Source of the DNA: Methylophaga sp.
GTDB lineage: Bacteria; Pseudomonadota; Gammaproteobacteria; Nitrosococcales; Methylophagaceae
Assembly: GCA_030148085.1 (NCBI GenBank)
Contig: JASBUF010000059.1
Span: 1-64,000 of the forward strand
Length of the DNA: 64,000 bases
Reading direction: 5' to 3'
Shown piece by piece: positions 19,845 to 28,140 of the stretch (within the stretch, counting starts at the first letter, position 1; each line of letters begins with the position of its first letter). The notes under the pieces are model-generated. The model saw nothing but the letters and a program-made list of their open reading frames with translations. It did not search any database and was not told where the DNA came from. A program made the translations under genes and the position numbers.

Positions 19845-20084
19845 TCAGAGCTGTTTGGCCAACTCATAGAGGCGGTCAAACTCCTCAGGCAGGCTGTTTA
19901 CTGGTATTGATTCGCCAGCCCGGCGATACCAGTAGGCGGCATTGCCGTTATCTCCCTCCACACGGTGCAGATAGCCATGCACCATACACGCTAGACTGTC
20001 TTCGTAGATTTGAATAATGCGATGAGCGCCGTCCCAGTCACCCTGAGCCGCCAGCTCCAAAGACTGCAAGTGTTGTGTTGCCAT
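19845..20084 (-). CDS. Conserved hypothetical protein, short helical
   Basis: A 79-aa cytosolic protein, all helical by eye. It has a motif resembling other short proteobacterial hypotheticals: GDWDGAHRIIQ, then HGYLHRVEGDNGNAAYWYRRAG, which looks like one degenerate TPR-like hairpin. The start is behind AGGAGGAAT on the minus strand, a strong ribosome site. The stop abuts the convergent yceI stop. Function unknown. Confidence 0.75.
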   Translation of the reverse strand: MATQHLQSLELAAQGDWDGAHRIIQIYEDSLACMVHGYLHRVEGDNGNAAYWYRRAGESIPVNSLPEEFDRLYELAKQL

Positions 20085-20172
20085 CTCGATTCCTCCTAGA
20101 AAAGATTTGACAACACTAGGCTATAACAGATTGAAATAAATAAAAGTATTTATTCGGTAGATGTCTGGCGAT

Positions 20173-20292
20173 TTAATGCTGACTGCCCAGCATCATCAGA
20201 CTGCCGACAATGGCAAACGGCGAGGTGACGACCACGTAGATCAACTTGGTCAATTCCCTTAAGACATAAATAATATCAATGAGCAGTGCCAT
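20173..20292 (-). CDS. Small (39 aa) membrane peptide, hypothetical
   Basis: A short reading frame with a strong AAGGAG ribosome site 6-7 bp before its ATG. The product begins MALLIDIIYVLRELTKL, continues with a hydrophobic stretch (IYVVVTSPFAIVGSLMML) and ends GSQH, so it would be one or two short membrane segments with a basic hinge. It lies in the otherwise empty 20085-20368 gap, divergent from tsaB. I do not recognise a family. The support is the ribosome site plus amphipathic/hydrophobic composition. Confidence 0.6.
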   Translation of the reverse strand: MALLIDIIYVLRELTKLIYVVVTSPFAIVGSLMMLGSQH

Positions 20293-20368
20293 GATTAGCT
20301 CCTTCACATCAGACCTGATGCATTATAATGCGCCCTTGTGACAGCCAAATGACGACTAAAACGCCACT

Positions 20369-21052
20369 ATGACGATTCTTGCTTTAGATACCTGTACCGA
20401 AATGTGTTCAGTCGCAGTTTTGACCAATGACACACTATACGAACATGCCCAACTAACTCAACGCGGCCATTCTGATCTGGTTCTTGGGATGCTTGAAGAT
20501 GTGCTGGCAGAAGCAAACACTGAGCTCTCAGCGGTTGATTATTTAGCCTTTGGTCGTGGTCCTGGCTCATTTACCGGCGTTCGTGTTGGTGTCGGGGTTG
20601 CGCAGGGCATTGCATTTGCCCGCCAGTTGCCGGTAATTCCAGTATCTACCCTTGCCGCAGTGGCACAGCGGGCTATTGATGAGCATGGCGCTAAGCAAAT
20701 TGCCGTAGCACTGGATGCGCGGATGGGTGAAGTCTACTCGGCACATTTCCGTGAAGAAAATGGCCTGGCAGTGCTCTGTGACAGTGAACAAGTCTGTGCG
20801 CCGGAAAGCTTTAAGTCACTGGATAAAACAGCTTGGTTTGCGGCTGGTACTGGCTGGCGTGAACATCAGACAGTGCTTGAAGCGAATTTTGAGGGGCAGC
20901 TGTCAGGTGTCGATGCGAGTTTATTGCCGACAGCTGCGGCAATGGCGAAACTGGCCAAATTTGAGCAAGAACAGGGGCGTAGTATTCCGGCTGAACAGGC
21001 GGTGCCAGTTTATCTGCGTGACAATGTCGCCAAGAAAAAAGGTGAACAGTAA
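20369..21052 (+). CDS. tsaB: tRNA threonylcarbamoyladenosine biosynthesis protein TsaB
   Basis: Partner of TsaD and TsaE in making the t6A base at position 37 of ANN-reading tRNAs. The 227-aa ASKHA-fold protein starts MTILALDTCTEMCSVAV and has the conserved RGPGSFTGVRVGVGVAQGIAFA segment. Its stop overlaps the cmoA start by one base, so tsaB-cmoA-cmoB forms a tRNA-modification operon. Confidence 0.95.
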   Translation: MTILALDTCTEMCSVAVLTNDTLYEHAQLTQRGHSDLVLGMLEDVLAEANTELSAVDYLAFGRGPGSFTGVRVGVGVAQGIAFARQLPVIPVSTLAAVAQRAIDEHGAKQIAVALDARMGEVYSAHFREENGLAVLCDSEQVCAPESFKSLDKTAWFAAGTGWREHQTVLEANFEGQLSGVDASLLPTAAAMAKLAKFEQEQGRSIPAEQAVPVYLRDNVAKKKGEQ

Positions 21053-21783
21053 TGGTCGGCGATAAAGACACGATCTACGCTGCACCATTAGACAAGATGG
21101 TTGATTTCCGCTTTGACGAGCGGGTGGTCAGTGTATTTCCCGATATGATCCAGCGTTCCGTGCCGGGCTATGCCACGATGATCAGCAATATCGGCGTTTT
21201 GGCGGCACGTCACGTTAAGCCAAATAGCCGTTGTTACGATTTGGGTTGCTCATTGGGCGCGGTGAGCTTATCGCTTCGTCACAACCTTGCAGGTAAAGAC
21301 TGTCAGATTATTGCCGTCGATAATTCTGCAGCGATGCTCGATAAAGCTCGGGAAGTGTTTGCCAATGATAAAGGCGATGTGCCGGTTGAATTGGTGCGTG
21401 CGGATATCAATGACATCGACATCAGTCAAGCTTCGGTAGTGGTGATGAATTTCACGCTGCAGTTTATTGCGCCGGAATTACGACAAGCGTTAATTCAGCG
21501 GATTTATGATGGCTTAATGCCGGGCGGCATTCTTATCCTGTCTGAAAAACTGGCGTTTGAAGACGAGTCGACGAATCAGTTTCATATTGATTCACACCAT
21601 GATTTCAAGCGTGCCAATGGCTACAGTGACATGGAAATCAGTCAGAAGCGCAGTGCGTTGGAAAAAGTGCTGATCCCGGAAACACTGACCGTACATCAGA
21701 CGCGGCTTAAGCAAGCAGGCTTTGTTTTTGTAGAAAAGTGGTACCAATGCTTTAACTTTGTATCGATGGTGGCGGTAAAGTGA
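21052..21783 (+). CDS. cmoA: Carboxy-S-adenosyl-L-methionine synthase
   Basis: Converts S-adenosylmethionine and prephenate to carboxy-SAM, the cofactor used by CmoB on wobble uridine-34. The 243-aa Rossmann methyltransferase has the SAM loop DLGCSLGAVSLSLR, AVDNSAAMLDKA, and the N-terminal FRFDERVVSVFPDMIQRSVP typical of CmoA. It overlaps tsaB by one base and cmoB by 4 bp. Confidence 0.96.
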   Translation: MVGDKDTIYAAPLDKMVDFRFDERVVSVFPDMIQRSVPGYATMISNIGVLAARHVKPNSRCYDLGCSLGAVSLSLRHNLAGKDCQIIAVDNSAAMLDKAREVFANDKGDVPVELVRADINDIDISQASVVVMNFTLQFIAPELRQALIQRIYDGLMPGGILILSEKLAFEDESTNQFHIDSHHDFKRANGYSDMEISQKRSALEKVLIPETLTVHQTRLKQAGFVFVEKWYQCFNFVSMVAVK

Positions 21784-22754
21784 GACTGTATCAAACGCTG
21801 TTCGATATCCTGGATAAGGCAAAACTCGGCGACTGGCGCCAACAACTGGAAAACCAGATTGCTGAGCGTCTGGCATCTGAGCGTCACGGTAAAATGCCCA
21901 TGTGGCAGCAAGCACTCAATGCACTGCCTCAAATTATCCCTAGCCAGATAGAACTCAGAGAGAGCGTCACCATCGGTAGTGATGCCGATCTGGCCGATTG
22001 GGATAGGGAAGCATTCAAGGATCTGATTAAAACCTTCCATCCCTGGCGTAAAGGGCCGTATCAGCTGTTTGGTATTCATCTGGATACGGAATGGCGTTCT
22101 GATTGGAAGTGGGAACGTGTCGTACCCCACATAAGCCCCTTACGCGGCCGAAAAGTCCTTGATGTTGGTGGTGGCAATGGTTATCACGGCTGGCGCATGC
22201 TGGGCGAGGGCGCAGAACTGGTCTTGGGCATTGACCCAACCCTGGTATTCACCATGCAGTATCAACTGATGCAGCATTTTATCGATACCGATAAACACTT
22301 TGTTGTGCCTATTGGTATCGAGCATATGCCAGACAACCTGGGTTGGTTTGATACTGTCTTTTCAATGGGCGTGTTGTATCACCGTAAGTCGCCATTAGCG
22401 CACCTATTGGAGCTGCGTTCTTGTCTGAAACCCGGTGGTGAACTGGTGCTTGAAACCCTGATCATTGATGGTGAACTGGGTATGACACTGATGCCGGAAG
22501 AACGCTACGCCAAGATGCGAAATGTATGGTTTATTCCTAGTGTCGACACCATGTTGTTATGGCTGCAGCGCTGCGGGTTTAAAAACGCACGCTGCGTCGA
22601 TGTCGATGTCACCAGTTTGCAGGAGCAGCGTCAAACTGAATGGATGACGTTTGAGTCTCTGGCAGATTTTCTCGATCCAGAGGACAGTTCAAAGACGATA
22701 GAGGGTTATCCTGCGCCCAAGCGGGCGGTGTTTATTGCTGATGCGCCAAAATAA
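21780..22754 (+). CDS. cmoB: tRNA U34 carboxymethyltransferase
   Basis: Transfers a carboxymethyl group from carboxy-SAM to 5-hydroxyuridine-34 of tRNAs, giving cmo5U. The 324-aa protein has the CmoB N-terminal region, WRSDWKWERVVPHISPL, the cofactor loop VLDVGGGNGYHGWRML and the FSMGVLYHRKSPLAHL motif. It is coupled to cmoA by an ATGA overlap. The stop abuts the convergent gene at 22755 without a gap. Confidence 0.96.
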   Translation: MRLYQTLFDILDKAKLGDWRQQLENQIAERLASERHGKMPMWQQALNALPQIIPSQIELRESVTIGSDADLADWDREAFKDLIKTFHPWRKGPYQLFGIHLDTEWRSDWKWERVVPHISPLRGRKVLDVGGGNGYHGWRMLGEGAELVLGIDPTLVFTMQYQLMQHFIDTDKHFVVPIGIEHMPDNLGWFDTVFSMGVLYHRKSPLAHLLELRSCLKPGGELVLETLIIDGELGMTLMPEERYAKMRNVWFIPSVDTMLLWLQRCGFKNARCVDVDVTSLQEQRQTEWMTFESLADFLDPEDSSKTIEGYPAPKRAVFIADAPK

Positions 22755-23141
22755 TTACAGGGCAGTTGCGGCAGGGGTGATAGAAATCCACTGACCACTG
22801 CTGTTTTTGCAGGCATCCAGAGACTTCTTTTCTGTAAGGTTGGCTTTGGTTATCGACAACTCATAAGCGAGGCAGGGATAGTGCCCGTAAGAATAATGAT
22901 GGTCGATCAGTATCTCGTAAGCCGTACCGGTATCTTCATTGCGCCAATGGTGGCGTGAACCAATGACCTCTGTTGAGAGCGCCTTCTGGGTTTGTTCCAA
23001 ATCCGTGGCGGTCATTGAGGTGTCCGTTTCAATACCGGCTTCGACGCCGGCAAGCAGATCCAATGAAGCTTCGGTGCTTGTGATGATCCCAAATGTCGCT
23101 ATCGAGGCAAGGCTCAATCTGAGTAGCTTGTTAAACAACAT
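22755..23141 (-). CDS. Exported protein with 17-kDa surface-antigen-like C-terminus
   Basis: A 128-aa protein with a signal peptide (LSLASIATFGIITSTEASLD). The C-terminal half, HHWRNEDTGTAYEI followed by a Cys in CLAYELSI and another in ACKNSSGQW, resembles the conserved C-terminal module of RT0821/Lpp0805-type surface proteins (W-N-x-TG, C-x-Y, AC-x-x-x-G-x-W). The glycine-zipper part usual in that family is absent. Probably periplasmic or outer-membrane associated; function unknown. Confidence 0.65.
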   Translation of the reverse strand: MLFNKLLRLSLASIATFGIITSTEASLDLLAGVEAGIETDTSMTATDLEQTQKALSTEVIGSRHHWRNEDTGTAYEILIDHHYSYGHYPCLAYELSITKANLTEKKSLDACKNSSGQWISITPAATAL

Positions 23142-23380
23142 AGACTTCCATGACAGGAGTACAGGCTAGCTATTTAAATACGCCAGTAAAATTCGTGGAT
23201 GAGCAAAACGTCCCATAAAAACGGGAGTTTTTTCCCAAATCGGCCAAGTATATCCCTGAACTAGCAGCATTCCTATACATTACCATGACTGATATATAGG
23301 GCTTTCTGGGCATTTTCAGTCCAGTTCACCTTATGTTCAGAGACAAAAATATCTCAGTAAGGTTCAGTGAAAAATGGTTG

Positions 23381-24253
23381 TCAGACCTGCTCGTTTATCT
23401 GACTAAATTTAAAAACGAGAAACTCTTTGACGCCACATAACACCCTGTTGGCGTCGATATGAGCCGATAGCGTGATGCCTTGCGCAGATAAAAGCCAAGC
23501 AGGTCCAGCCCACTGTTCACTTCGACTCAGCTTGTAGGCAATACCGTTAAGGTTGAAAAAACTGCGATTACTTTTGAGGCAGGAGACAGGTTGGCCAGAT
23601 AAAACAGAGAATGAGTAGGCAGACATCTTTTCAAATGCAGGGTTGAAATAGAAAATTTGATGTTGGCTATCGAGAATCAGACAGGGTTCTGTAGAGGTAT
23701 TGATAATTTCATGCGAGAGAGTGAGGTGACTTTCAAGGTCTACTTCACGCGTAATATCAGTAAATGCCAGCATTCGGCAGGATTGTTTATCGAAGAGGCT
23801 GAATTCATTTTTCACTACTTGGAGATGGCGAGTGAGGCATTGAATGTTGATGCTTAAATCAATTTCGTTATCACCCATCAAGTGAGCGCCCAACCAGTGA
23901 TTCAAAATCAGCCTGGAATCACCGATAAAAGCGTGAACCAGCGGTTTATTGAGTACTTGCTCTGCATCCAGTCCAAGCATGGTTAGAAAGGCTTTATTCG
24001 CTTTAAGTATGTTGTCATGCTTGTCAATAATGACATAGCCAACAGGTGCTTCGTGGAAGAGGTTGTAGAAGTTGATATTACTTTGCAGCAAGTCTTCCTG
24101 CGCTTGTTTTAGCGACTGGTTCTGCATTTCCAGTTCTATCTGGTATACCGATAACTCCTGAATCAGTTGCGTCACAGCCTGCGACTCAGCATCAGGCAAA
24201 TGTTCATATTTACTCAATATGGTTTCCGTGTTCAGTTTGAGTTGCTGATTCAT
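23381..24253 (-). CDS. PAS domain protein without an output domain
   Basis: A 290-aa cytosolic protein. A coiled-coil-like N-terminus (about 20-70) is followed by one clear PAS domain (about 70-170: FYNLFHEAPVGYVIIDKHD, KANKAFLTMLGL, and LAFTDITREVDLE as its exit helix). A second PAS core follows (about 182-285: STEPCLILDSQHQIFYFNPAFEKM). No kinase, GGDEF, EAL, HTH or receiver domain follows, so it must signal by protein contact or be a decayed sensor. A gap of 313 bp with structured inverted repeats lies upstream. Confidence 0.8.
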   Translation of the reverse strand: MNQQLKLNTETILSKYEHLPDAESQAVTQLIQELSVYQIELEMQNQSLKQAQEDLLQSNINFYNLFHEAPVGYVIIDKHDNILKANKAFLTMLGLDAEQVLNKPLVHAFIGDSRLILNHWLGAHLMGDNEIDLSINIQCLTRHLQVVKNEFSLFDKQSCRMLAFTDITREVDLESHLTLSHEIINTSTEPCLILDSQHQIFYFNPAFEKMSAYSFSVLSGQPVSCLKSNRSFFNLNGIAYKLSRSEQWAGPAWLLSAQGITLSAHIDANRVLCGVKEFLVFKFSQINEQV

Positions 24254-24566
24254 AAGGCTACCTGTGGCTTCTTTTCAAGTTAGCGGGCACAGCTTCTGAT
24301 GGTACCGACGTTGGTCAGTCAGAAACAATTAAGGTGGTGAGAACAACAAAATGCTCAGCGAGAAGCGCTGTAAAAGCAGGTGTCGGAGGTGAAAATCCAG
24401 CGCCAGTGCTGGAATAAAACAGGCTTGAAACGTGCTGCGGAGGCGCGAGATAAGTTTCGACTCATGCAGTCGTTCTATTTTTATCTCACAATTACAAGTG
24501 TGTCAAAAAATCTCATCACAACAAAGGTTTAGTAATGATGTGAGGTCGATTCCTTGGTGGTGGGAG
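24254..24566. other. Intergenic gap with nested inverted repeats
   Basis: A 313-bp gap between two minus-strand genes. At 24447-24487 two nested inverted repeats are visible: outer arms GAGATAA and TTATCTC, inner arms CGACT and AGTCG around CATGC. A further small palindrome CCAGC...GCTGG is near 24392. No reading frame, tRNA or recognised riboswitch was found; a leader RNA of the PAS gene is possible. Confidence 0.35.
24505..24544 (-). terminator. Possible terminator after the 147-aa exported protein gene
   Basis: On the minus strand an imperfect hairpin (CTCACATCA against TGTGATGAG) is followed by ATTTTTTG, 20-60 bp after the stop at 24567. The loop is long, so the assignment is tentative. 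Confidence 0.4.
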
Positions 24567-25010
24567 CTAGTCAGCTGTGTTGGCTTCTATGTAGTCATTA
24601 AGGAATTCATCAAACAGAAATTCGATGTCCTCATGTAATTGTTCAACATCAGCGATGTCTTTAGCGTAACGCCCCCAGACAAAGCCCTCTTTGCTGTAGC
24701 AGTGGCCATTAGCGTGGTAATGCACCATTCTGCTGAAGTCGAGATATAAAAGGTAGCGATTCGCGTGTTCTTCAACACGGAGGTGAAGCTGTCCATCTTG
24801 TCTGTGACCTAGCTGAACACCGGAACTAGCGAGCAAGTCACTAATGATCGCCTCAATAGCAGACTGGTTGATATCTTCAGGCTCGATGGCATAGATCAGC
24901 TCTAATGTTTCTGGGGCATTTATTTCCAGTCCGGAGCTTTGGGCAGCGAAAAGCGTGGATGAGCCGAGACTTAGACTGAAAGATAAAAGTAAATGAAGAA
25001 AGCGTTTCAT
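24567..25010 (-). CDS. Exported hypothetical protein
   Basis: A 147-aa protein with a clear signal peptide (KRFLHLLLSFSLSLGSSTLFAA). The mature part is acidic, with SGVQLGHRQDGQLHLRVEEHANRYLLYLDFSR suggesting beta strands and a C-terminal acidic helix. I do not recognise a family. It lies just outside the islet end, in normal base composition, and is read toward the PAS gene. Confidence 0.6.
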   Translation of the reverse strand: MKRFLHLLLSFSLSLGSSTLFAAQSSGLEINAPETLELIYAIEPEDINQSAIEAIISDLLASSGVQLGHRQDGQLHLRVEEHANRYLLYLDFSRMVHYHANGHCYSKEGFVWGRYAKDIADVEQLHEDIEFLFDEFLNDYIEANTAD

Positions 25011-25113
25011 TAATCAATGCACATTGCTGAATACTCAGTGCAATGTAGCAGAAAGCCAGTGAGCGAGGAACAGTTGAGATTACCTGAGATGGGAAGAGAC
25101 GAAACACAAGAAA

Positions 25114-25172
25114 GGTAGAAACAAAAAAGCCCGCTAAAGAAGCGGGCTTTTTATGTAATGGCGGAGGGACAG
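25114..25172. repeat. Distal att-like direct repeat (copy 1): tRNA-Ser end plus terminator
   Basis: It shares an exact 15-bp ATGGCGGAGGGACAG at 25158-25172 with 28187-28201, where it forms the 3' end of tRNA-Ser including CCA. Similarity goes on through a terminator hairpin to GGTAGAAA (25114 versus 28141). Only the hairpin core differs. This copy stops matching after the acceptor stem, as expected for the far end of an element integrated at the tRNA. Confidence 0.75.
25123..25153 (-). terminator. Rho-independent terminator, probably the original one of tRNA-Ser
   Basis: Hairpin GCCCGC...GCGGGC with A-run and T-run flanks, followed on the minus strand by TTTTTTG. It sits next to the 15-bp tRNA-end copy. 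Before insertion of the islet it would have lain directly behind tRNA-Ser. It could also work on the plus strand. Confidence 0.75.
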
Positions 25173-25599
25173 TCCGCCATACTGATGTTTTTCATTGTTT
25201 TCTAAAATTCGCAGCCATTCTCATGAGGCCTTGGTATAGCTAAGTTTGCGCGGCGTTTCTGTTTGCGAAAATATTTTTTTGTTCGTCATCATTCTCGTAA
25301 ATCCGCTCTCAAGTGGTACACGTAATGGTACACGTAATCAGATATTAGAAATAAATCTGCCAATGAGCATCGTAGGTGGGCTAATACATGCTTTAGAGCT
25401 ATTGATGGGGAGCGTGAATTTCATTTTTGCCAAACGGGCAAAGACACATCATTAACTGAGTGTCTGAAAATTTGTGAAATATACTTCTCAGGAAAAAGAG
25501 ATGTACGTAACCAACCAGCTGATTGAATTTCTTCAAACTTGATCAGCCATACCTCTGATTGTTAATTTAGGCCAAACACTCATCATGGAAGTGAGCCTA
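25173..25599. other. Non-coding left part of the islet
   Basis: A 427-bp stretch with no convincing gene; short open frames here lack ribosome sites or family likeness. It contains the tandem TGGTACACGTAA repeat and, at 25539-25567, TTGATC and TTAATT 17 bp apart, a possible promoter for the RloC-like gene. Confidence 0.5.
25314..25337 (+). repeat. Tandem 12-mer TGGTACACGTAA x2 (left arm)
   Basis: Two perfect head-to-tail copies of TGGTACACGTAA. A near copy of the pair is at 28102-28125, in the same orientation, at the other end of the islet. Probable arm-type binding sites of the lost integrase. Confidence 0.7.
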
Positions 25600-26730
25600 A
25601 TGTCCTTTAAACGAATCAGTATTAATAACTTCGGCAGTTTCTCAAATTTTATTTGGAATCAATCAGTTCTAAACAAAAAAAATGAGACTGAAGAATTTGC
25701 CCGAATGAACGTGCTCTATGGGCGAAATTACTCTGGAAAGACTACTCTCTCTAGAATATTTAGATCACTAGAAACTGGAGTGATCTCTGAGAAATTTGAA
25801 CATCATGATTTCTTTCTATCTGCGGACTCAGGTCAGATAACTCACCAAGGAATCCCATCCCAGAACTATGAAGTCAGAGTTTACAACACTGATTTTGTTG
25901 ATGAAAACCTCAGCTTCTTGAAACATGAACAAGGCAATATTTCTGCATTTGCTGTCATTGGTAAAGAAAATAAAAAGCTAGAGCAACAAATCCAGAATAA
26001 GCTATTGGAAATTGGCAGTAATGATGAGTCTGACTCACTGACGGGAAAAATTTTTAGCGAGAGAAAAGCTAAAACTGAGGCCATACTAAATTACCAAAGA
26101 GCTGATCGGAGATTAAATGATTTGCTCACAAGGAAAGCAACGAATCCTGATATAGGTATCAAGCACAACGCCACATATAAAGACCCTAATTACAACACTC
26201 CTAAGCTAGTTAGAGATATTGAATCAATATCAGCCATGTCACATCCGATATTGACGCAAGAAGAGATCCAAGAAAAAAAATCATATCTTCAACAGACTTC
26301 ACTGCCTGATATAAACAAACCTCCGCTTCCAACTCTGATGATGGAGTCGTTAATAGAGCAAAGCATTGATTTACTCAGCCGTAAGATAAGGCCAACTGAG
26401 GCAATTCAAGAATTGCTCGACGATGCTCTGTTACAAAGTTGGGTTAAGTCAGGTATCGCGTTACACCAACCGGATAGAAAGTCATGTGGATTTTGTGGCA
26501 ATCCTATACCAAACAACTTATGGGATAAATTGAGTAATCATTTCAGTGAAGAGTCTGAAAAGCTCGAACAGGAAATTAATACACTAATAGGACAGATAAA
26601 AACTGAGGCGCAGAAAGTTGAGAACATTGAGATTCCTCAACAACAAAAATTTTACCCATCATTTTACAAAGATGCTGAGCACTTAAAAATCAACTTGCTG
26701 AACAAAAGACGTTTTACATATCACAATTAG
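25600..26730 (+). CDS. RloC-like AAA_13 ATPase / anticodon nuclease, N-terminal part (frameshifted)
   Basis: N-terminal half of an SMC/Rad50-like ABC ATPase of the AAA_13 group that includes the anticodon nucleases PrrC and RloC. Walker A GRNYSGKT is at residues 41-48; VYNTDFVDENL and the coiled coil follow. A zinc-hook CxxC (CGFC, Cys296 and Cys299) sits between the coils, which is the RloC hallmark. The frame ends at 26730 about 15 residues after leaving the conserved text. One extra A in the A-run at 26685-26689 would join it smoothly to the next part, giving 806 aa. The ATG at 25600 starts MSFKRISINNFGSF; 25585 is an alternative. Codon use is AT-rich, unlike the neighbours. Confidence 0.8.
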   Translation: MSFKRISINNFGSFSNFIWNQSVLNKKNETEEFARMNVLYGRNYSGKTTLSRIFRSLETGVISEKFEHHDFFLSADSGQITHQGIPSQNYEVRVYNTDFVDENLSFLKHEQGNISAFAVIGKENKKLEQQIQNKLLEIGSNDESDSLTGKIFSERKAKTEAILNYQRADRRLNDLLTRKATNPDIGIKHNATYKDPNYNTPKLVRDIESISAMSHPILTQEEIQEKKSYLQQTSLPDINKPPLPTLMMESLIEQSIDLLSRKIRPTEAIQELLDDALLQSWVKSGIALHQPDRKSCGFCGNPIPNNLWDKLSNHFSEESEKLEQEINTLIGQIKTEAQKVENIEIPQQQKFYPSFYKDAEHLKINLLNKRRFTYHN

Positions 26731-28019
26731 AAAAAATCAAAAACGACCTAGAGAACAGACTCAAAGCTATTTTCAACACGCTAGAAATCTCGAAAATAGA
26801 AGACAATTCAGAGGCTTTAAAAGCAATTATTGAACAGTCCTATCCACTCATTGATGAAAACAATGAAGACACTAAGAGTCTCTCGCAGAAACAGTCTGAA
26901 ATAAGGACAGAGCTGAGACTCAATGAAGTCAGAGAATACTTGTTAAATATCGACTATTTCGAAGAGCTTAAAAAAGTAGAAATTCTGGAATCTAAAACAA
27001 AAAAATTTGATACAAAAATTGATGAATTATCAAAGAGTATTGAAAATTTAAATGCTGATATTGAAATACTCAGAACTAAGATAAGCGATGAGAGACAAGG
27101 TGCTGAACTGGTGAATAAGTACCTAGCTCATTATTTTGGTCATGATAGTCTCAAGCTAGAGGCATTCAAATCAGATGAAGATCAAAAGTTTAAATTCAAG
27201 ATAACTAGAAATGGCCAACCTGCCTATAACATGAGTGAGGGGGAGTGCAGTCTGGTCTCATTTTGCTACTTTATAGCTAAACTCCAAGACACAGATACAA
27301 AAGGCAAAACGCCGGTAATCTACATAGACGACCCAATTTCCAGTTTAGATAGTAACCACATATTCTTCATATTCAGTCTGATTGAGAGCGAGATCGCTGC
27401 TCCATTGCTAAATAGTGATGGGGAACCTTTACTGGACAATGCGGGCAAGAAAACCTATTCCTACGAACAGTTGTTTATTTCTACACACAATCTCGAATTT
27501 CTTAAGTTACTTCAAAAGCTATCTAGGCCAAAAAATAGTTATAGAAGTTTTTTGGTGGTTAAGGATAGTGATGGTAGTCAGATTCGATTGATGCCGTCTT
27601 ACCTTAGTAACTACATCACCGAATTTAATTACTTGTTTGAGCAAATCTACATCTGTGTTGATAACAACAATATCAACGATAATTTTCATGCTTTTTACAG
27701 CTTTGGTAATAACCTCAGAAAATTTCTTGAGGCTTTCCTTTTTTATAAATACCCATTTTCTGAATCTTCTCAACAAGACTACAACACCAGAGTAAGGATG
27801 TTTTTTAACACCGATGAAACTGAGTCACCGCTTGTTCAGAGAATTACTAATGAGTTTTCTCATCTAGGTTCTTACGTTGATAGAGGCGAAAGACCGGTTG
27901 ATAGCGCAGAAATTTCGACTCTTGCTCGATTTGTTATGGAAAAAATCAAAGCTAGTGACCCAGAACAATTCAAATGTCTACTGAAAAGTATTGATAAGAA
28001 TGACCCTATTCCAGCATAG
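26679..28019 (+). CDS. RloC-like ATPase / anticodon nuclease, C-terminal part (frameshifted)
   Basis: Continues the protein in the -1 frame (open from 26679; it has no good start codon of its own, first TTG at 26940). It holds the returning coiled coil, the ABC signature MSEGECS, Walker B VIYIDDPISSLD and the H-loop FISTHNLEF, so both ATPase halves are complete. The C-terminal domain has NNLRKFLEAFLFYKYP and ITNEFSHLGSY. Arg and Glu four residues apart (707 and 711 in the restored protein) and a His 44 residues after the Glu match the R-E-H triad of PrrC and RloC, which cut tRNA in the anticodon loop. No restriction-modification genes are beside it. Confidence 0.8.
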   Translation, partial: ALKNQLAEQKTFYISQLEKIKNDLENRLKAIFNTLEISKIEDNSEALKAIIEQSYPLIDENNEDTKSLSQKQSEIRTELRLNEVREYLLNIDYFEELKKVEILESKTKKFDTKIDELSKSIENLNADIEILRTKISDERQGAELVNKYLAHYFGHDSLKLEAFKSDEDQKFKFKITRNGQPAYNMSEGECSLVSFCYFIAKLQDTDTKGKTPVIYIDDPISSLDSNHIFFIFSLIESEIAAPLLNSDGEPLLDNAGKKTYSYEQLFISTHNLEFLKLLQKLSRPKNSYRSFLVVKDSDGSQIRLMPSYLSNYITEFNYLFEQIYICVDNNNINDNFHAFYSFGNNLRKFLEAFLFYKYPFSESSQQDYNTRVRMFFNTDETESPLVQRITNEFSHLGSYVDRGERPVDSAEISTLARFVMEKIKASDPEQFKCLLKSIDKNDPIPA

Positions 28020-28101
28020 AAATCATAAAGACCTTTGGCGTGCTATCTCATTGGATTAGGTATGGCAGAAGACTCAATAAAAGCCCTTATGCGCATCACA
28101 G

Positions 28102-28125
28102 TGGTACACGTACTGGTACACGCTA
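28102..28125 (+). repeat. Tandem 12-mer TGGTACACG-type x2 (right arm)
   Basis: TGGTACACGTAC directly followed by TGGTACACGCTA, matching the pair at 25314-25337 in sequence and orientation. It lies between the RloC-like gene and the tRNA. Confidence 0.65.
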
Positions 28126-28140
28126 CAGGATTTTTAGTGG

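Noticed and set aside
22755-23141. A lipoprotein call for the surface-antigen-like protein
   Set aside because: There is no lipobox cysteine after the signal peptide.
24254-24566. A c-di-GMP (GEMM) riboswitch ahead of the PAS gene
   Set aside because: The inverted repeats present do not match the GEMM core on either strand.
25246-25455. A 69-codon frame in the left part of the islet, considered as a small cargo or integrase remnant
   Set aside because: No integrase motif, no ribosome site, and it runs through the tandem TGGTACACGTAA repeats.
26680-26730. Programmed -1 ribosomal frameshifting in the RloC-like gene
   Set aside because: The sequence around the A-run (CTTAAAAAT) is not a canonical X-XXY-YYZ slippery heptamer and no downstream stem or internal ribosome site was evident. 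A base loss in the A-run explains the data more simply.
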